From contig NZ_FRCX01000016.1 in the NCBI RefSeq assembly GCF_900143065.1, forward strand, positions 43,485 through 107,484: DNA of 64,000 bases. The letters run 5' to 3'. How positions within the stretch are numbered: position 1 is the stretch's first letter; the number at the start of each line of letters is the position of its first letter. Shown here piece by piece: positions 8,913 through 16,762 of this stretch. Both the position numbers and the translations under genes were made by a program. The notes beneath the pieces are model-generated. The model worked only from the letters and a program-made list of their open reading frames with translations. It ran no database searches and had not been told where the DNA came from. This DNA is from Duganella sacchari (lineage in GTDB: Bacteria > Pseudomonadota > Gammaproteobacteria > Burkholderiales > Burkholderiaceae_D).

Positions 8913-10595
8913 ATGTTTGCAAATATAACTGTCAGAACCAAGATCCTGACGCTGTTGGGCGTTGCCGTTCTGGCGTTGCTGCTGGTGGTCGTGATTGGGT
9001 TCCGGGGGCTGAAACAGGAAGGGGCGATGCTGGCGGAGATCGGCAAGAACCGCATGCCATCGGTGCAGGCGCTGATGGGCATGAATGAAGGGAAGACCGG
9101 CATACGCTCGGCCAATCGCGCGGCCGATGCGGTGGCGATGTATCCCGAAGACACGGCGGAAATCAAGCAGCAGATCAAGCGCCGCGCTGAAATTTTCGGC
9201 CAGATCGATGCGGCGCGCAAAGTGTATGAAGCGCTGCCGCAGTCGAACGAAGAAGGGACGGTGTGGAAGCAGTTCATCAAATCCTGGGATACATGGAAGC
9301 AGAAAGACGTGGAATTCGGCGGCCTGCTGGCACAGATCCAGGATGCCGAGGTGGCCAAGCGCAAGGAACTGTTTGTCGCGCTACACCGCAACCTGGTGGA
9401 CAACCGTGCCAATTTCCATGAGGTGGAAAACGCGCTCGACAAACTGGTGGAGCTGAACGTCAGCTATGGCGAGGACGCCGTCAAGGAGGCCGATGCGGCA
9501 TCTAATGCGGCCGTGGCCAGCATGTACACGGCATCCGCTATCGCACTGCTGGTGCTGGTGGCACTGGGCCTGCTGATCCTGCGCGACATCCTCAAACAAC
9601 TGGGTGGCGATCCTTCGTATGCAGCGGAGATTGTGCGCCAGGTGGCAGATGGCGACCTGACCGCCGACGTGCAGCTGAAAGCCGGCGACACCACCAGCCT
9701 GCTGGCGGCCATGAGCGGCATGATCGAAAAACTGTCGCACGTGGTGCAGGAAGTGAACAACGGCGCTGAGGCATTGGCCTCGGCCTCGGAAGAAGTCAGC
9801 GCGACGGCGCAGTCGCTTTCGCAGGCGGCCAGTGAGCAGGCTGCAGGCACGGAGGAAACCAGTGCCTCGGTCGAGCAGATGACGGCCTCGATTTCGCAAA
9901 ATACCGAGAACGCCAAAGTCACCGACGGCATTGCCAGCAAGGCCGCGTTGGAAGCGGCAGAGGGCGGCGAGGCGGTCAAGTCCACGGTGGCGGCGATGCA
10001 GCAGATCGCCAAGAAAATCAGCATCATCGACGATATCGCATACCAGACCAACCTGCTGGCGTTGAACGCGGCGATTGAGGCGGCCCGCGCGGGCGAACAT
10101 GGCAAGGGCTTTGCCGTGGTGGCGGCCGAAGTGCGCAAGCTGGCGGAACGCAGCCAGGTGGCAGCGCAGGAAATCGAGCAGGTAGCCAGCAGCAGCGTGC
10201 AGCTGGCCGAGAAGGCCGGGCAGCTGCTGGGTGAGATGGTGCCGAATATCCGCCGCACCTCGAACCTGGTGCAAGAGATCACGGCGGCGTCGGAAGAACA
10301 GTCGGCAGGTGTGGGTCAGATCAATGCGGCAGTGACGCAGCTGAGCCAGACCACCCAGCAGAATGCGTCCAGCTCCGAAGAGCTGGCAGCGACAGCAGAA
10401 GAGATGAGCGGTCAGGCCGAGCAGCTGCAGCAGACCATGTCCTTCTTCAAACTGGCTGGCGTTTCGCGCACAGTCCGCAGCGCGGCGCCGTCAGCGCGCA
10501 AGCCGGCCAGGAAAATGCGCGCCGGTGGCACGTCCTCCGGCCGCCGTATGCCGGAGATGGAGGAACCCGATGAAACCAACTTCGTGAAGTTCTGA
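8913..10595 (+). CDS. Methyl-accepting chemotaxis protein (second copy)
   Basis: 560 residues, paralogue of the MCP at 6706. The sensor half differs in many residues, although segments such as IGKNRMPSVQAL are kept, while the HAMP and signalling half is nearly identical. Same plan: membrane segment near the N terminus, periplasmic four-helix-type domain, second membrane segment (LLVLVALGLLIL), HAMP, then the tip YQTNLLALNAAIEAARA. Tail PDETNFVKF. Start ATG follows TAGGAGACTGT. Ligand unknown; the related sensor halves suggest similar or paired ligands. Confidence 0.95.
   Translation: MFANITVRTKILTLLGVAVLALLLVVVIGFRGLKQEGAMLAEIGKNRMPSVQALMGMNEGKTGIRSANRAADAVAMYPEDTAEIKQQIKRRAEIFGQIDAARKVYEALPQSNEEGTVWKQFIKSWDTWKQKDVEFGGLLAQIQDAEVAKRKELFVALHRNLVDNRANFHEVENALDKLVELNVSYGEDAVKEADAASNAAVASMYTASAIALLVLVALGLLILRDILKQLGGDPSYAAEIVRQVADGDLTADVQLKAGDTTSLLAAMSGMIEKLSHVVQEVNNGAEALASASEEVSATAQSLSQAASEQAAGTEETSASVEQMTASISQNTENAKVTDGIASKAALEAAEGGEAVKSTVAAMQQIAKKISIIDDIAYQTNLLALNAAIEAARAGEHGKGFAVVAAEVRKLAERSQVAAQEIEQVASSSVQLAEKAGQLLGEMVPNIRRTSNLVQEITAASEEQSAGVGQINAAVTQLSQTTQQNASSSEELAATAEEMSGQAEQLQQTMSFFKLAGVSRTVRSAAPSARKPARKMRAGGTSSGRRMPEMEEPDETNFVKF
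9600..10461 (+). repeat. Direct repeat, copy 2 (MCP HAMP and signalling domain)
   Basis: Second copy of the 862-base block described at 7393-8254, offset 2207 bases. Boundaries fall inside codons at the second transmembrane/HAMP junction and just after the FFKLAG segment near the C terminus. Confidence 0.9.
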
Positions 10596-10604
10596 GGATG
10601 CCAG

Positions 10605-11342
10605 ATGCGCCGGAGAGCATGGGCTTGTGCGTTGCTGCTTGCCGCCGTGGCTGCGCCGTCACTGGCGGCGCGTGGTCCCTTGCGCATACTGGGCGCCGAT
10701 ATTGCGCCGCTTTACTTTGAACGCAACGGCGTCGTCACCGGCTTCTGCGCCGAAGTCACGCGAGAAATCCAGCGTCGTATCGGCGACCGCACCGCCATGC
10801 AGGTGGTGCCATGGGCGCGTGCCTACCGCACCGCGCTGGCGGGCGAAAATGTGATCCTGGTGTGCCCCAAGCGCACCGCTGAGCGTGACCCGCATTTCCA
10901 ATGGATCGGCCCTGTGCTGGAGTCGCGCACCAATCTGTATGCGCTGCGCGAATCGCGCATCAGGCTCGCTACGCTGGATGATGCGCGCACGCTGTCCGGC
11001 ATCCTGCTGCCGCGGGATTTCTATTCCTACCAATATCTGCAGGACGCCGGCTTTACCAATCTGGAGCCGGTAGGCAGTTCCAAAACCATGTTGAACATGC
11101 TGCTGGCGGGACGCCGGCCAGCCATGGTGGTCGATCGTGAGCAACTGCCTGAGTTGCTGGCGCAGGCCGGCATCGCCGAGGAGACGGTAGAGCCAGTACT
11201 GTTCCTGATGAACATACAGAGTTACATCACGTTTCCGCCAGACGCGCCAGCAAGCCTGGTCAGCAAGTGGCAGCAGGCGCTGGAACAGATGAAGCGCGAC
11301 GGCAGCTTTGCAAAATTGCAGAAGCAATGGCTGCACCGTTAG
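10605..11342 (+). CDS. Periplasmic solute-binding protein, SBP_bac_3-like
   Basis: 245 residues. An N-terminal signal peptide of about 21 residues (basic start, hydrophobic core, SLAA cleavage region) leads to a type II periplasmic binding fold like amino-acid-binding proteins: PLRILGADIAPLYFER at the start of lobe 1, GVVTGFCAEVTREI, and WARAYRTALAGENVIL. No ABC permease or ATPase genes are adjacent. It follows the second MCP by 9 bases and precedes the third MCP, so it may present a ligand to a chemoreceptor instead of feeding a transporter. That role is inferred from position only. Confidence 0.8.
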   Translation: MRRRAWACALLLAAVAAPSLAARGPLRILGADIAPLYFERNGVVTGFCAEVTREIQRRIGDRTAMQVVPWARAYRTALAGENVILVCPKRTAERDPHFQWIGPVLESRTNLYALRESRIRLATLDDARTLSGILLPRDFYSYQYLQDAGFTNLEPVGSSKTMLNMLLAGRRPAMVVDREQLPELLAQAGIAEETVEPVLFLMNIQSYITFPPDAPASLVSKWQQALEQMKRDGSFAKLQKQWLHR

Positions 11343-11413
11343 TTTTGGTGAGTTTTGCGCCCCATTATTGGTTCACAATAAGGTGATACAGCCTCCTCAA
11401 GGAGTACTCACCC

Positions 11414-12898
11414 ATGTTCGCTCAAATGAAAATGGAGACCCGGCTGCATGCGGGGTTTGGCAGCATCGTGCTGCTGGTGGTACTGATGGGCGTTATCGCC
11501 TTCAGCAAGCTGACGTCCCTGCACAATAGCTGGGACGAATTCGAGCACGTCACGCTGGTGCGCAAGAATGCGGTGCTGGAGGGCGTGACGGCGCATGGCC
11601 ACGCGGTGCGCCACTTCAAGAACTACATCCTGCGCGGCGGCGACAACAACCTCCAGTTCCGCGCCGATCTTGCCGCGATTGAAAAAGAGATGGGCAACTA
11701 TCGCGCAGCCGGCTCGCTCACGCCGGAAGAGCAGACCCTGCTCAGCGAAGTGCAGGCCGGCGTCAAAAGCTATGACAGCAGCATGGCGCAGCTGGAAGCC
11801 ATGCACGAAAAAGGCATGACAGCGCTAGAGATGGACAAGGCCATCAAGGGCGCGGATGAAGCCATCGCCAGTGCGTTCCGCAAGCTGCTCAAGGTGAACG
11901 ATACGGAGACCAAAGGCGAATCCGAGGCCATGACCAATGTCACCAATTCGGCCAAACAACTCATCCTTGCGATGGATGTGGCGATTGCGATTCTGGGTTG
12001 TGTGCTGGCGGTGTGGCTGGCGCGCAGCCTGTCCTCCATCGTGCGCGAGGTACAGCTGGTGGTCAGCGGCCTGTCCAGCGCCTCGCAGGAAGTAAGCGCG
12101 ACGGCGCAGTCGCTATCGCAGGCGGCCAGCGAACAGGCGGCGGGCGTGGAAGAAACCAGCGCCTCCATCGAACAGATGACTGCATCGATTGCACAGAACA
12201 CTGAAAACGCCAAAGTCACGGACGGCATTGCCACCCAGGCCGCGCTGGAAGCAGCGCGTGGCGGCGAGGTGGTCAAAGCCACGGCGGCCGCGATGAAGCA
12301 GATCGCCGGGAAAATCAGCATCATTGACGATATCGCCTACCAGACCAATCTGCTGGCCTTGAACGCGGCGATTGAAGCAGCGCGCGCGCACGAACATGGC
12401 AAAGGCTTCGCCGTGGTCGCTGCCGAGGTCCGCAAGCTGGCCGAGCGCAGCCAGGTAGCAGCGCAGGAAATCAGCCAGGTGGCGGCCGACAGCGTGGAGC
12501 TGGCGGAGCAGGCCGGCGTGATGTTCGATGCACTGGCGCCGAATATCCGCAAGACCTCTGAACTGGTGCAGGAGATTTCCGCGGCATCCGAAGAGCAGAG
12601 CTCCGGCGTGCGGCAGATTAACGGCGCGGTGATACAGCTCAGCGAAACCACGCAGGTGAACGCCGCCAGCTCGGAAGAACTGGCGGCTACGTCGGAAGAG
12701 ATGAACGCCCAGGCAGAGCAGCTGCGGCGCCTGATGGCAGTGTTCAAACAGTACGCGGTGGACGATGCGCCGCGCGCCAGCGCATCCGCCGCGCGGCGGC
12801 CAACGGTGCTGAAAACCGCCGCCGCCAGCCGCCCCGCGCGCAATCTGGGACTGGTGTCCGACAGCGCGCCGGATGAAAGCAAGTTCACCCGGTTTTGA
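11414..12898 (+). CDS. Methyl-accepting chemotaxis protein (third)
   Basis: 494 residues, shorter than the two upstream MCPs. Membrane segment at about 14-32, a compact periplasmic helical domain of roughly 150 residues of the four-helix-bundle type, a second membrane segment (LILAMDVAIAILGCVLAVWL), then directly into the signalling domain with the intact tip YQTNLLALNAAIEAARA. Start ATG follows AAGGAGTACTCACCC. Tail PDESKFTRF resembles the tails of the other two. A 71-base gap separates it from the binding-protein gene; no clear promoter was identified there. Confidence 0.94.
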   Translation: MFAQMKMETRLHAGFGSIVLLVVLMGVIAFSKLTSLHNSWDEFEHVTLVRKNAVLEGVTAHGHAVRHFKNYILRGGDNNLQFRADLAAIEKEMGNYRAAGSLTPEEQTLLSEVQAGVKSYDSSMAQLEAMHEKGMTALEMDKAIKGADEAIASAFRKLLKVNDTETKGESEAMTNVTNSAKQLILAMDVAIAILGCVLAVWLARSLSSIVREVQLVVSGLSSASQEVSATAQSLSQAASEQAAGVEETSASIEQMTASIAQNTENAKVTDGIATQAALEAARGGEVVKATAAAMKQIAGKISIIDDIAYQTNLLALNAAIEAARAHEHGKGFAVVAAEVRKLAERSQVAAQEISQVAADSVELAEQAGVMFDALAPNIRKTSELVQEISAASEEQSSGVRQINGAVIQLSETTQVNAASSEELAATSEEMNAQAEQLRRLMAVFKQYAVDDAPRASASAARRPTVLKTAAASRPARNLGLVSDSAPDESKFTRF

Positions 12899-12918
12899 TG
12901 GCTAAGCGATTGGCAAAC

Positions 12919-12942
12919 CCCGCCATCGTCCACGTTGGCGGG
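12919..12942. terminator. Weak stem-loop after the MCP operon
   Basis: CCCGCCA (12919-12925) pairs with TGGCGGG (12936-12942) across a 10-base loop, 21 bases after the MCP stop codon. There is no run of T after the stem on the plus strand, so it could be a processing stem or a Rho-assisted end, not a classic intrinsic terminator. The remaining bases up to 13047 show no gene. Confidence 0.35.
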
Positions 12943-13047
12943 ACAGGTGTGGCTCCAGCAAAAGCTCAGGCTACAGCGGCGCTAGCAGGACAAAGGCTGT
13001 TCGAATAGTGACCGTCCGCATCCGCAGCCGAGAGCAGTCCCAACATC

Positions 13048-13386
13048 TTAGCCAGTTGTTAGTTGGATGCCGAAGAACATCACGACCGAATGCAGTACGA
13101 CCAATCCAAGCAATAATCGGAGCCAGGCCCAGAGACTGCGAGTTTCTTTGCTAAAGACGAACCCGACGATACCGAAGAGGATGGAAGGCCCAAAGTACAC
13201 CGCAAAAAACATCATGCTTCGTACGGTGTCAGGTGTGCATGCGTCAATACCTGGGCACGGCCCTGTATAGACCTTACATAAGTTCGGGAAGTGATTGCAC
13301 GTCCAAGTGTATGTGACGTTCGAGACTAGCAAGCTCGCAAACCCTGCAAGCACAAATGCCATAGCGATGACGAGTCGACGTATCAT
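13048..13386 (-). CDS. Small membrane protein, candidate immunity protein for Tae4
   Basis: 112 residues from ATG 13386, whose ATGA overlaps the stop codon of the Tae4 gene, so the two are translationally coupled. Three or so hydrophobic segments are visible: near the N terminus (RLVIAMAFVLAGFASLLV), in the middle (FFAVYFGPSILFGIVGFVF) and at the C terminus (LLLGLVVLHSVVMFFGI). Between the first two lies a loop with four cysteines (CNHFPNLC and CPGIDAC) that by topology could face the periplasm. Known Tai4 immunity proteins are soluble periplasmic proteins, so this would be a different solution. I do not recognise the family. Position is the only evidence for an immunity role. Confidence 0.6.
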   Translation of the reverse strand: MIRRLVIAMAFVLAGFASLLVSNVTYTWTCNHFPNLCKVYTGPCPGIDACTPDTVRSMMFFAVYFGPSILFGIVGFVFSKETRSLWAWLRLLLGLVVLHSVVMFFGIQLTTG

Positions 13387-14033
13387 TTTATTTCCCAAAA
13401 CAAGATTGTTTTGGAGTTCCGCAAATCAGAAAAACCAAACTCTGTACCCGGAAAGAATTCATTGACGCCAATCTGACGCCCAAACGTGGCGAAGGCATCC
13501 CAGAAGCCGCTTACCGTCAAACGAGAGCCATTCCATAAATCGATGTGTCCACCGCTTGCATTGGCGGGCGCTTCGCCAGAACGAGTCCAGTACGCATGGA
13601 ACATGATGATGCCCGTCCTATCTTTTACTTTCGCTTCCCAATCTTTGCCAGTGATATTTTCCGGCTTTTGCGGTAAGCCGCAAAACGGTTGGAGCTTCAG
13701 CCACTCGCCGAGTTCATAGGCCCGTACCGCAGCAGCCTGACCATCTAAAATCACTCGCCCCAACACCTGTGCTCCCGGCATAGGCCTCACATTTTTTTGG
13801 GAAAACGAAAGCATCTTGATTCCGACTTTGTGGAAGGTCGCACTCAAGCGCAGTGCGCATTGATTACTGTAGTCTCCCTTGTCGGCGGGGGCGGGCTTGT
13901 ACGGGGCACCTTTCACATAGTTGGACCATAAATCCGTGAATTTCACAGCGGGCACGTCGACCTTGCAAACGGAATCCTTTACTGGATTGGTTTTTACTGG
14001 AGCCTGCTGCCTGAGTACTTTCCCCATCAGCAT
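13383..14033 (-). CDS. tae4: Type VI secretion amidase effector, Tae4 family
   Basis: 216 residues. Tae4 enzymes are peptidoglycan amidases delivered into the periplasm of rival cells by type VI secretion. The two catalytic motifs are visible: NQCALRLS with Cys59 and GGHIDLWNG with His163, in the expected order and spacing for this NlpC/P60-like fold. Start ATG 14033 overlaps the end of the second PAAR frame; an ATG six bases later (14027) is also possible. Gene order PAAR, effector, small membrane protein is a classic T6SS cargo cassette. No other T6SS structural genes are in the window. G+C is lower than in flanking core genes. Confidence 0.85.
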   Translation of the reverse strand: MLMGKVLRQQAPVKTNPVKDSVCKVDVPAVKFTDLWSNYVKGAPYKPAPADKGDYSNQCALRLSATFHKVGIKMLSFSQKNVRPMPGAQVLGRVILDGQAAAVRAYELGEWLKLQPFCGLPQKPENITGKDWEAKVKDRTGIIMFHAYWTRSGEAPANASGGHIDLWNGSRLTVSGFWDAFATFGRQIGVNEFFPGTEFGFSDLRNSKTILFWEIK

Positions 14034-14618
14034 CCTTCCATTTTTGCGAGAGCCTCATCACCCCAATACACCACATACTCTTCTTCGTCAGGCGTCGCTA
14101 TTCTAGGCAACATGCCGTCCTCGCCAGCTCTGCCAGAAAACTTTCTTCCATCCTTAGTTTCTATATGGGAGGCCTTTAATCGAGGCATCCGTAAGCTGCG
14201 ACTGTTCGTCAAATTGATGCAGATTTTCTCGTAGAGAGCTGACACTCGCCACTGAACTCAACGGCTGCGCCCCGTGCGCCGATGACTCCTTATACAGTGG
14301 GACTGAGCCAAGTCCTGCAGCGGCAGAAGTTTGGATTGGTGAGTTGGAGGCGTTGCTCCACTCTACCGTATCCGTGAATTGAGAGGCTATGAGGGTTGCC
14401 CCACATGACGTCTTCATGCCAGCGACTGCAACCCCTTTACCGTAGAACGTTGCAGTCATAACTCCCTCTACGATGGGATAGTCGCCTCGGCATTTTGGGC
14501 AATGAACTTTATGACCAATGTACGCGATTGGCTGCCCCATGCATATATCGGTTGGCGAGCCTTCCAGGACCGTACCGCCATGGCTAGTTGAATCTCCCTT
14601 GCGAATAATTTCAGGCAT
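14027..14618 (-). pseudogene. PAAR-domain T6SS tip protein, apparently frameshifted
   Basis: The first frame (14154-14618) begins IIRKGDSTSHGGTVLEG, continues with the metal-site residues of PAAR proteins (PIAYIGHKVHCPKC), and then has a linker leading to FDEQSQLTDASIKGLPY before stopping. The downstream part continues in another frame from about 14160 as HIETKDGRKFSGRAGEDGM and ends EEYVVYWGDEALAKMEGC. Together they read like the C-terminal extension of one protein, so a small indel near 14155-14165 seems to split it. PAAR proteins cap the VgrG spike and carry effectors such as the adjacent Tae4. A sequencing error or a genuinely shortened PAAR protein are the alternatives. Confidence 0.7.
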
Positions 14619-15246
14619 CGTCTTGCGCTAAAGTTGCATATTTATTCATTTTATACCAATACACCTTAGTACGTCGTACTCTGTCGAGCAGGCCAAACGG
14701 TGCATTTCGCTCGAAATACCCGCCGACTGAAATCGTGCACCTAGGTGCACAAACCACTCAAGCTGGCCACCACGGTAGTGATTGGTGGCCGCGTATTGGC
14801 GGCCGATAATGCCCCAGACCAATTTTACAATCGCAGTGTCAATCACTGCCTAGTGTATGCTGATCATCCTGACTACGGCAACTCCAGCATACGGCGACCA
14901 AAACATCGGCCATTCGCTAAGAGGCTTTGGACACCCATGCTTTTCCAACGCGACTTGGCCGATTCACCCGTGATCTGAATTTCGAGCAGCGGTCGCTTTG
15001 CTTTATGCCAGCCTAAGAGTATTTCGTCTAAACCACCGCCGTTTAGCGTCCCAAGCCGCCACTTGGCTAGTTATCTTCCAGCTTGCTCCAGTTAGACCTG
15101 TCTTACTGACCGCCGCTACTCCATGGCACTGGACGCCGCAACTTGGACCTGTGATATTTCGCGTATTTTCGGATGAGCAAGAATGCTATCCTCTGTGGTT
15201 ACTGGCCGAGTTCGGCCAGTAACATACATTGATAGAGGCGTATGCG
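14619..15246. other. 628-base region without a convincing gene
   Basis: Between the PAAR gene and the small secreted-protein gene, no frame shows a recognisable protein. A 66-codon minus-strand frame at 14646-14846 has no good ribosome site and no family match that I know. The G+C is low and the stretch may hold remnants of decayed genes. The only clear structure is the perfect inverted repeat at 15198-15223. Confidence 0.5.
15198..15223. repeat. Perfect 12-base inverted repeat with 2-base centre
   Basis: GTTACTGGCCGA (15198-15209) and TCGGCCAGTAAC (15212-15223) are exact reverse complements separated by GT. It ends 24 bases before the start codon at 15247. As RNA it would form an 11-base-pair stem with an AGTT loop. 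No T-run follows, so a regulatory hairpin or protein-binding operator is as likely as a terminator. Confidence 0.7.
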
Positions 15247-15579
15247 ATGCTCAGATCTTTGGTATTCATCCTCCTCTGCTCGTTCGCAGGGATCGTGCAA
15301 GCAGACGGAACAATGCGGCACTTGCGAAAGATGGAAGGCTATACGATCGTTGCCGTGACCTCCGTTGATGGAGAGTTTCAAGGCTGTGACTTTGGACGCG
15401 TCATAAAACTGCTAAATGGCATGTCGTACAAATGTAGTTCTTATAGCTATACATACGCATACAGCCCTGATGCGATTGTTTTCGCGAAGGCCAACGCTTA
15501 TCAAGGCAAATCGCTAGCGACTATAAAGCTGCTGATCGAAGGTGAGATATTTGATATGGAACCAGTGTTCCTAAAATGA
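15247..15579 (+). CDS. Small secreted protein of unknown function
   Basis: 110 residues from ATG 15247; a TTG six codons earlier is in frame but would spoil the signal peptide. The N terminus MLRSLVFILLCSFAGIV followed by QA-DG is a clear Sec signal peptide, so the mature product of about 91 residues should be periplasmic or secreted. GAGGCG lies upstream as ribosome site. Two cysteines in the mature part (GCDFG and KCSSY) could form a disulfide. No family recognised. Low G+C and orphan position suggest acquired DNA. Confidence 0.6.
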   Translation: MLRSLVFILLCSFAGIVQADGTMRHLRKMEGYTIVAVTSVDGEFQGCDFGRVIKLLNGMSYKCSSYSYTYAYSPDAIVFAKANAYQGKSLATIKLLIEGEIFDMEPVFLK

Positions 15580-15659
15580 CTAGCGCTCTTGATTGAAGGG
15601 GTTTAAACGCTGTCAACAGCTAACGGCCAAGAGCTGCCTGTCAATAATTAGAGAACGAC

Positions 15660-15986
15660 GTGGATACGAAAAGACTATTGAATGGGTTAAAGACAGTCTC
15701 AAAGTATGCCTTTCTGCACTCGATTGTGACTGCGGCAGCATGGCTCGGACCACTTAGTCATGCTGCGTTGGGGTTAGGTTTCAAGGACAAAGAAACATGG
15801 ACTTGGCTAGACCATGTAGTATCCGAAACTGCGCTCCCGCTAGCGAACACGTTAACTACGCCAGGGCGTTACTTTACTTGGGAAGGTGATGGTGGCTTCC
15901 TGATTCCTGCACTTGTAACTAGCCTATGCTGGGGAACTGCTATTGCTATCGTCGTCAATGCATTAAAGCGATTTCGGTTGAGGTAA
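15660..15986 (+). CDS. Small membrane protein of unknown function
   Basis: 108 residues from GTG 15660. Hydrophobic segments are seen at about 18-40 (FLHSIVTAAAWLGPLSHAAL) and 80-100 (FLIPALVTSLCWGTAIAIVV), with a basic C terminus (NALKRFRLR), so two membrane spans are likely. The ribosome site is weak (AGAGAACGAC). It lies 80 bases after the small secreted-protein gene and may be co-transcribed with it. No family recognised; atypical base composition like its neighbours. From 15987 to 16117 nothing else is evident. Confidence 0.5.
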   Translation: MDTKRLLNGLKTVSKYAFLHSIVTAAAWLGPLSHAALGLGFKDKETWTWLDHVVSETALPLANTLTTPGRYFTWEGDGGFLIPALVTSLCWGTAIAIVVNALKRFRLR

Positions 15987-16117
15987 GGCCAAAAAATTTA
16001 AAATCCTGCTTGGCTGCGTTCGGCCAAAAGCGGACTTAGTTGATCCCAATCGCTTTTTTAAGATCTTTTAACCAATAGCTTTTTCAGGCGTAAATGATCG
16101 CTTAACCTAGAGGGCGT

Positions 16118-16288
16118 ATGCACGAGTCGCAGATAGAGCATGTTTTGGAAGAGCTTCGAGCTTTACAGCACCGTTTCAATGTACCAGCGGACTCTTCCAT
16201 TCCCAGCCTCGATGGGTCGGACCGGGCCACATTTAAACGCTTAGTAATAGAAGCAAAGAGCGTAGTGGATGCTGGCTTGGGCGGATTT
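16118..16288 (+). pseudogene. N-terminal fragment of an unidentified gene cut by the IS21 remnant
   Basis: About 57 codons read as a normal soluble protein start (HESQIEHVLEELRALQHRF, later GSDRATFKRLVIEAKSVV) and then reach GGF at 16286-16288, exactly where IS21 transposase homology on the other strand begins. The frame continues only 11 codons into insertion-sequence DNA before a stop. I infer a truncated gene whose 3' part was lost with the insertion or a later deletion. The family is not identified. Confidence 0.55.
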
Positions 16289-16762
16289 GTTCGTTTGCTC
16301 GCGGAATTGACCCATTCCAATTGACCCACCTTCCACTGCCTGGCAAATGCAGCTACGCGGTCATATGACCCTTCATAGCCCAACTCTTTAAGGTCCAAGT
16401 GGAGCTGTTTCAAATTGCGCCGCTGTTTGCGGGGTTTGCTTGCTTCTGCCTTGAGCCAGGCTGAAAGCTGCACCGAATATTTGTCCAAGAGGCTTGATGA
16501 TCGCCGCTCCGCATAGGAGGGCTCTGTGGTTTCCGACCGCAGATACCGCCGGACGGTATTGCGGGAGATGCCCAGTCGCCTGGCGATCTCCCGGAGGGGG
16601 ACCTGGTCACGAAGGTGCCAGCGTCGAATTATGCCTAGTAAAGCCACGTCGATCACTCCGATCTCCTGCCGAAAAGACAGGAAGGATTGTGCTATGAACG
16701 TGGGTCAGATTCCGTTGCAAATTCGTGGGGAGGGTGGGTCAATTTTCAATGCAAATTAACAC
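16289..16762 (-). mobile_element. IS21-family remnant: terminal repeats plus 5' third of istA
   Basis: On the minus strand, codons 1-123 of an IstA transposase run from 16656: an N-terminal helix-turn-helix (LREIARRLGISRNTVRRYL) followed by the usual RKQRRNLKQLHLDL and GSYDRVAAFARQWK. Homology stops after SASKRT near 16288; the catalytic DDE domain and istB are missing. Upstream of istA the element end shows two direct repeats 34 bases apart: GTGGGTCA at 16700-16707 and 16734-16741, paired with TTGCAAATT at 16715 and ATGCAAATT at 16749. Such multiple terminal repeats are typical IS21 transposase-binding sites. The outer end is placed near 16762 by the break in the neighbouring gene. Confidence 0.8.

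Noticed and set aside
7393..10461. Possible composite transposon formed by the long direct repeats
   Set aside because: The repeats are in-frame halves of MCP genes without transposase genes or terminal inverted repeats; duplication or gene conversion explains them.
14646..14846. 66-codon minus-strand frame in the low-G+C gap
   Set aside because: No ribosome site, no recognisable domain and no conserved neighbour; left as unassigned DNA.
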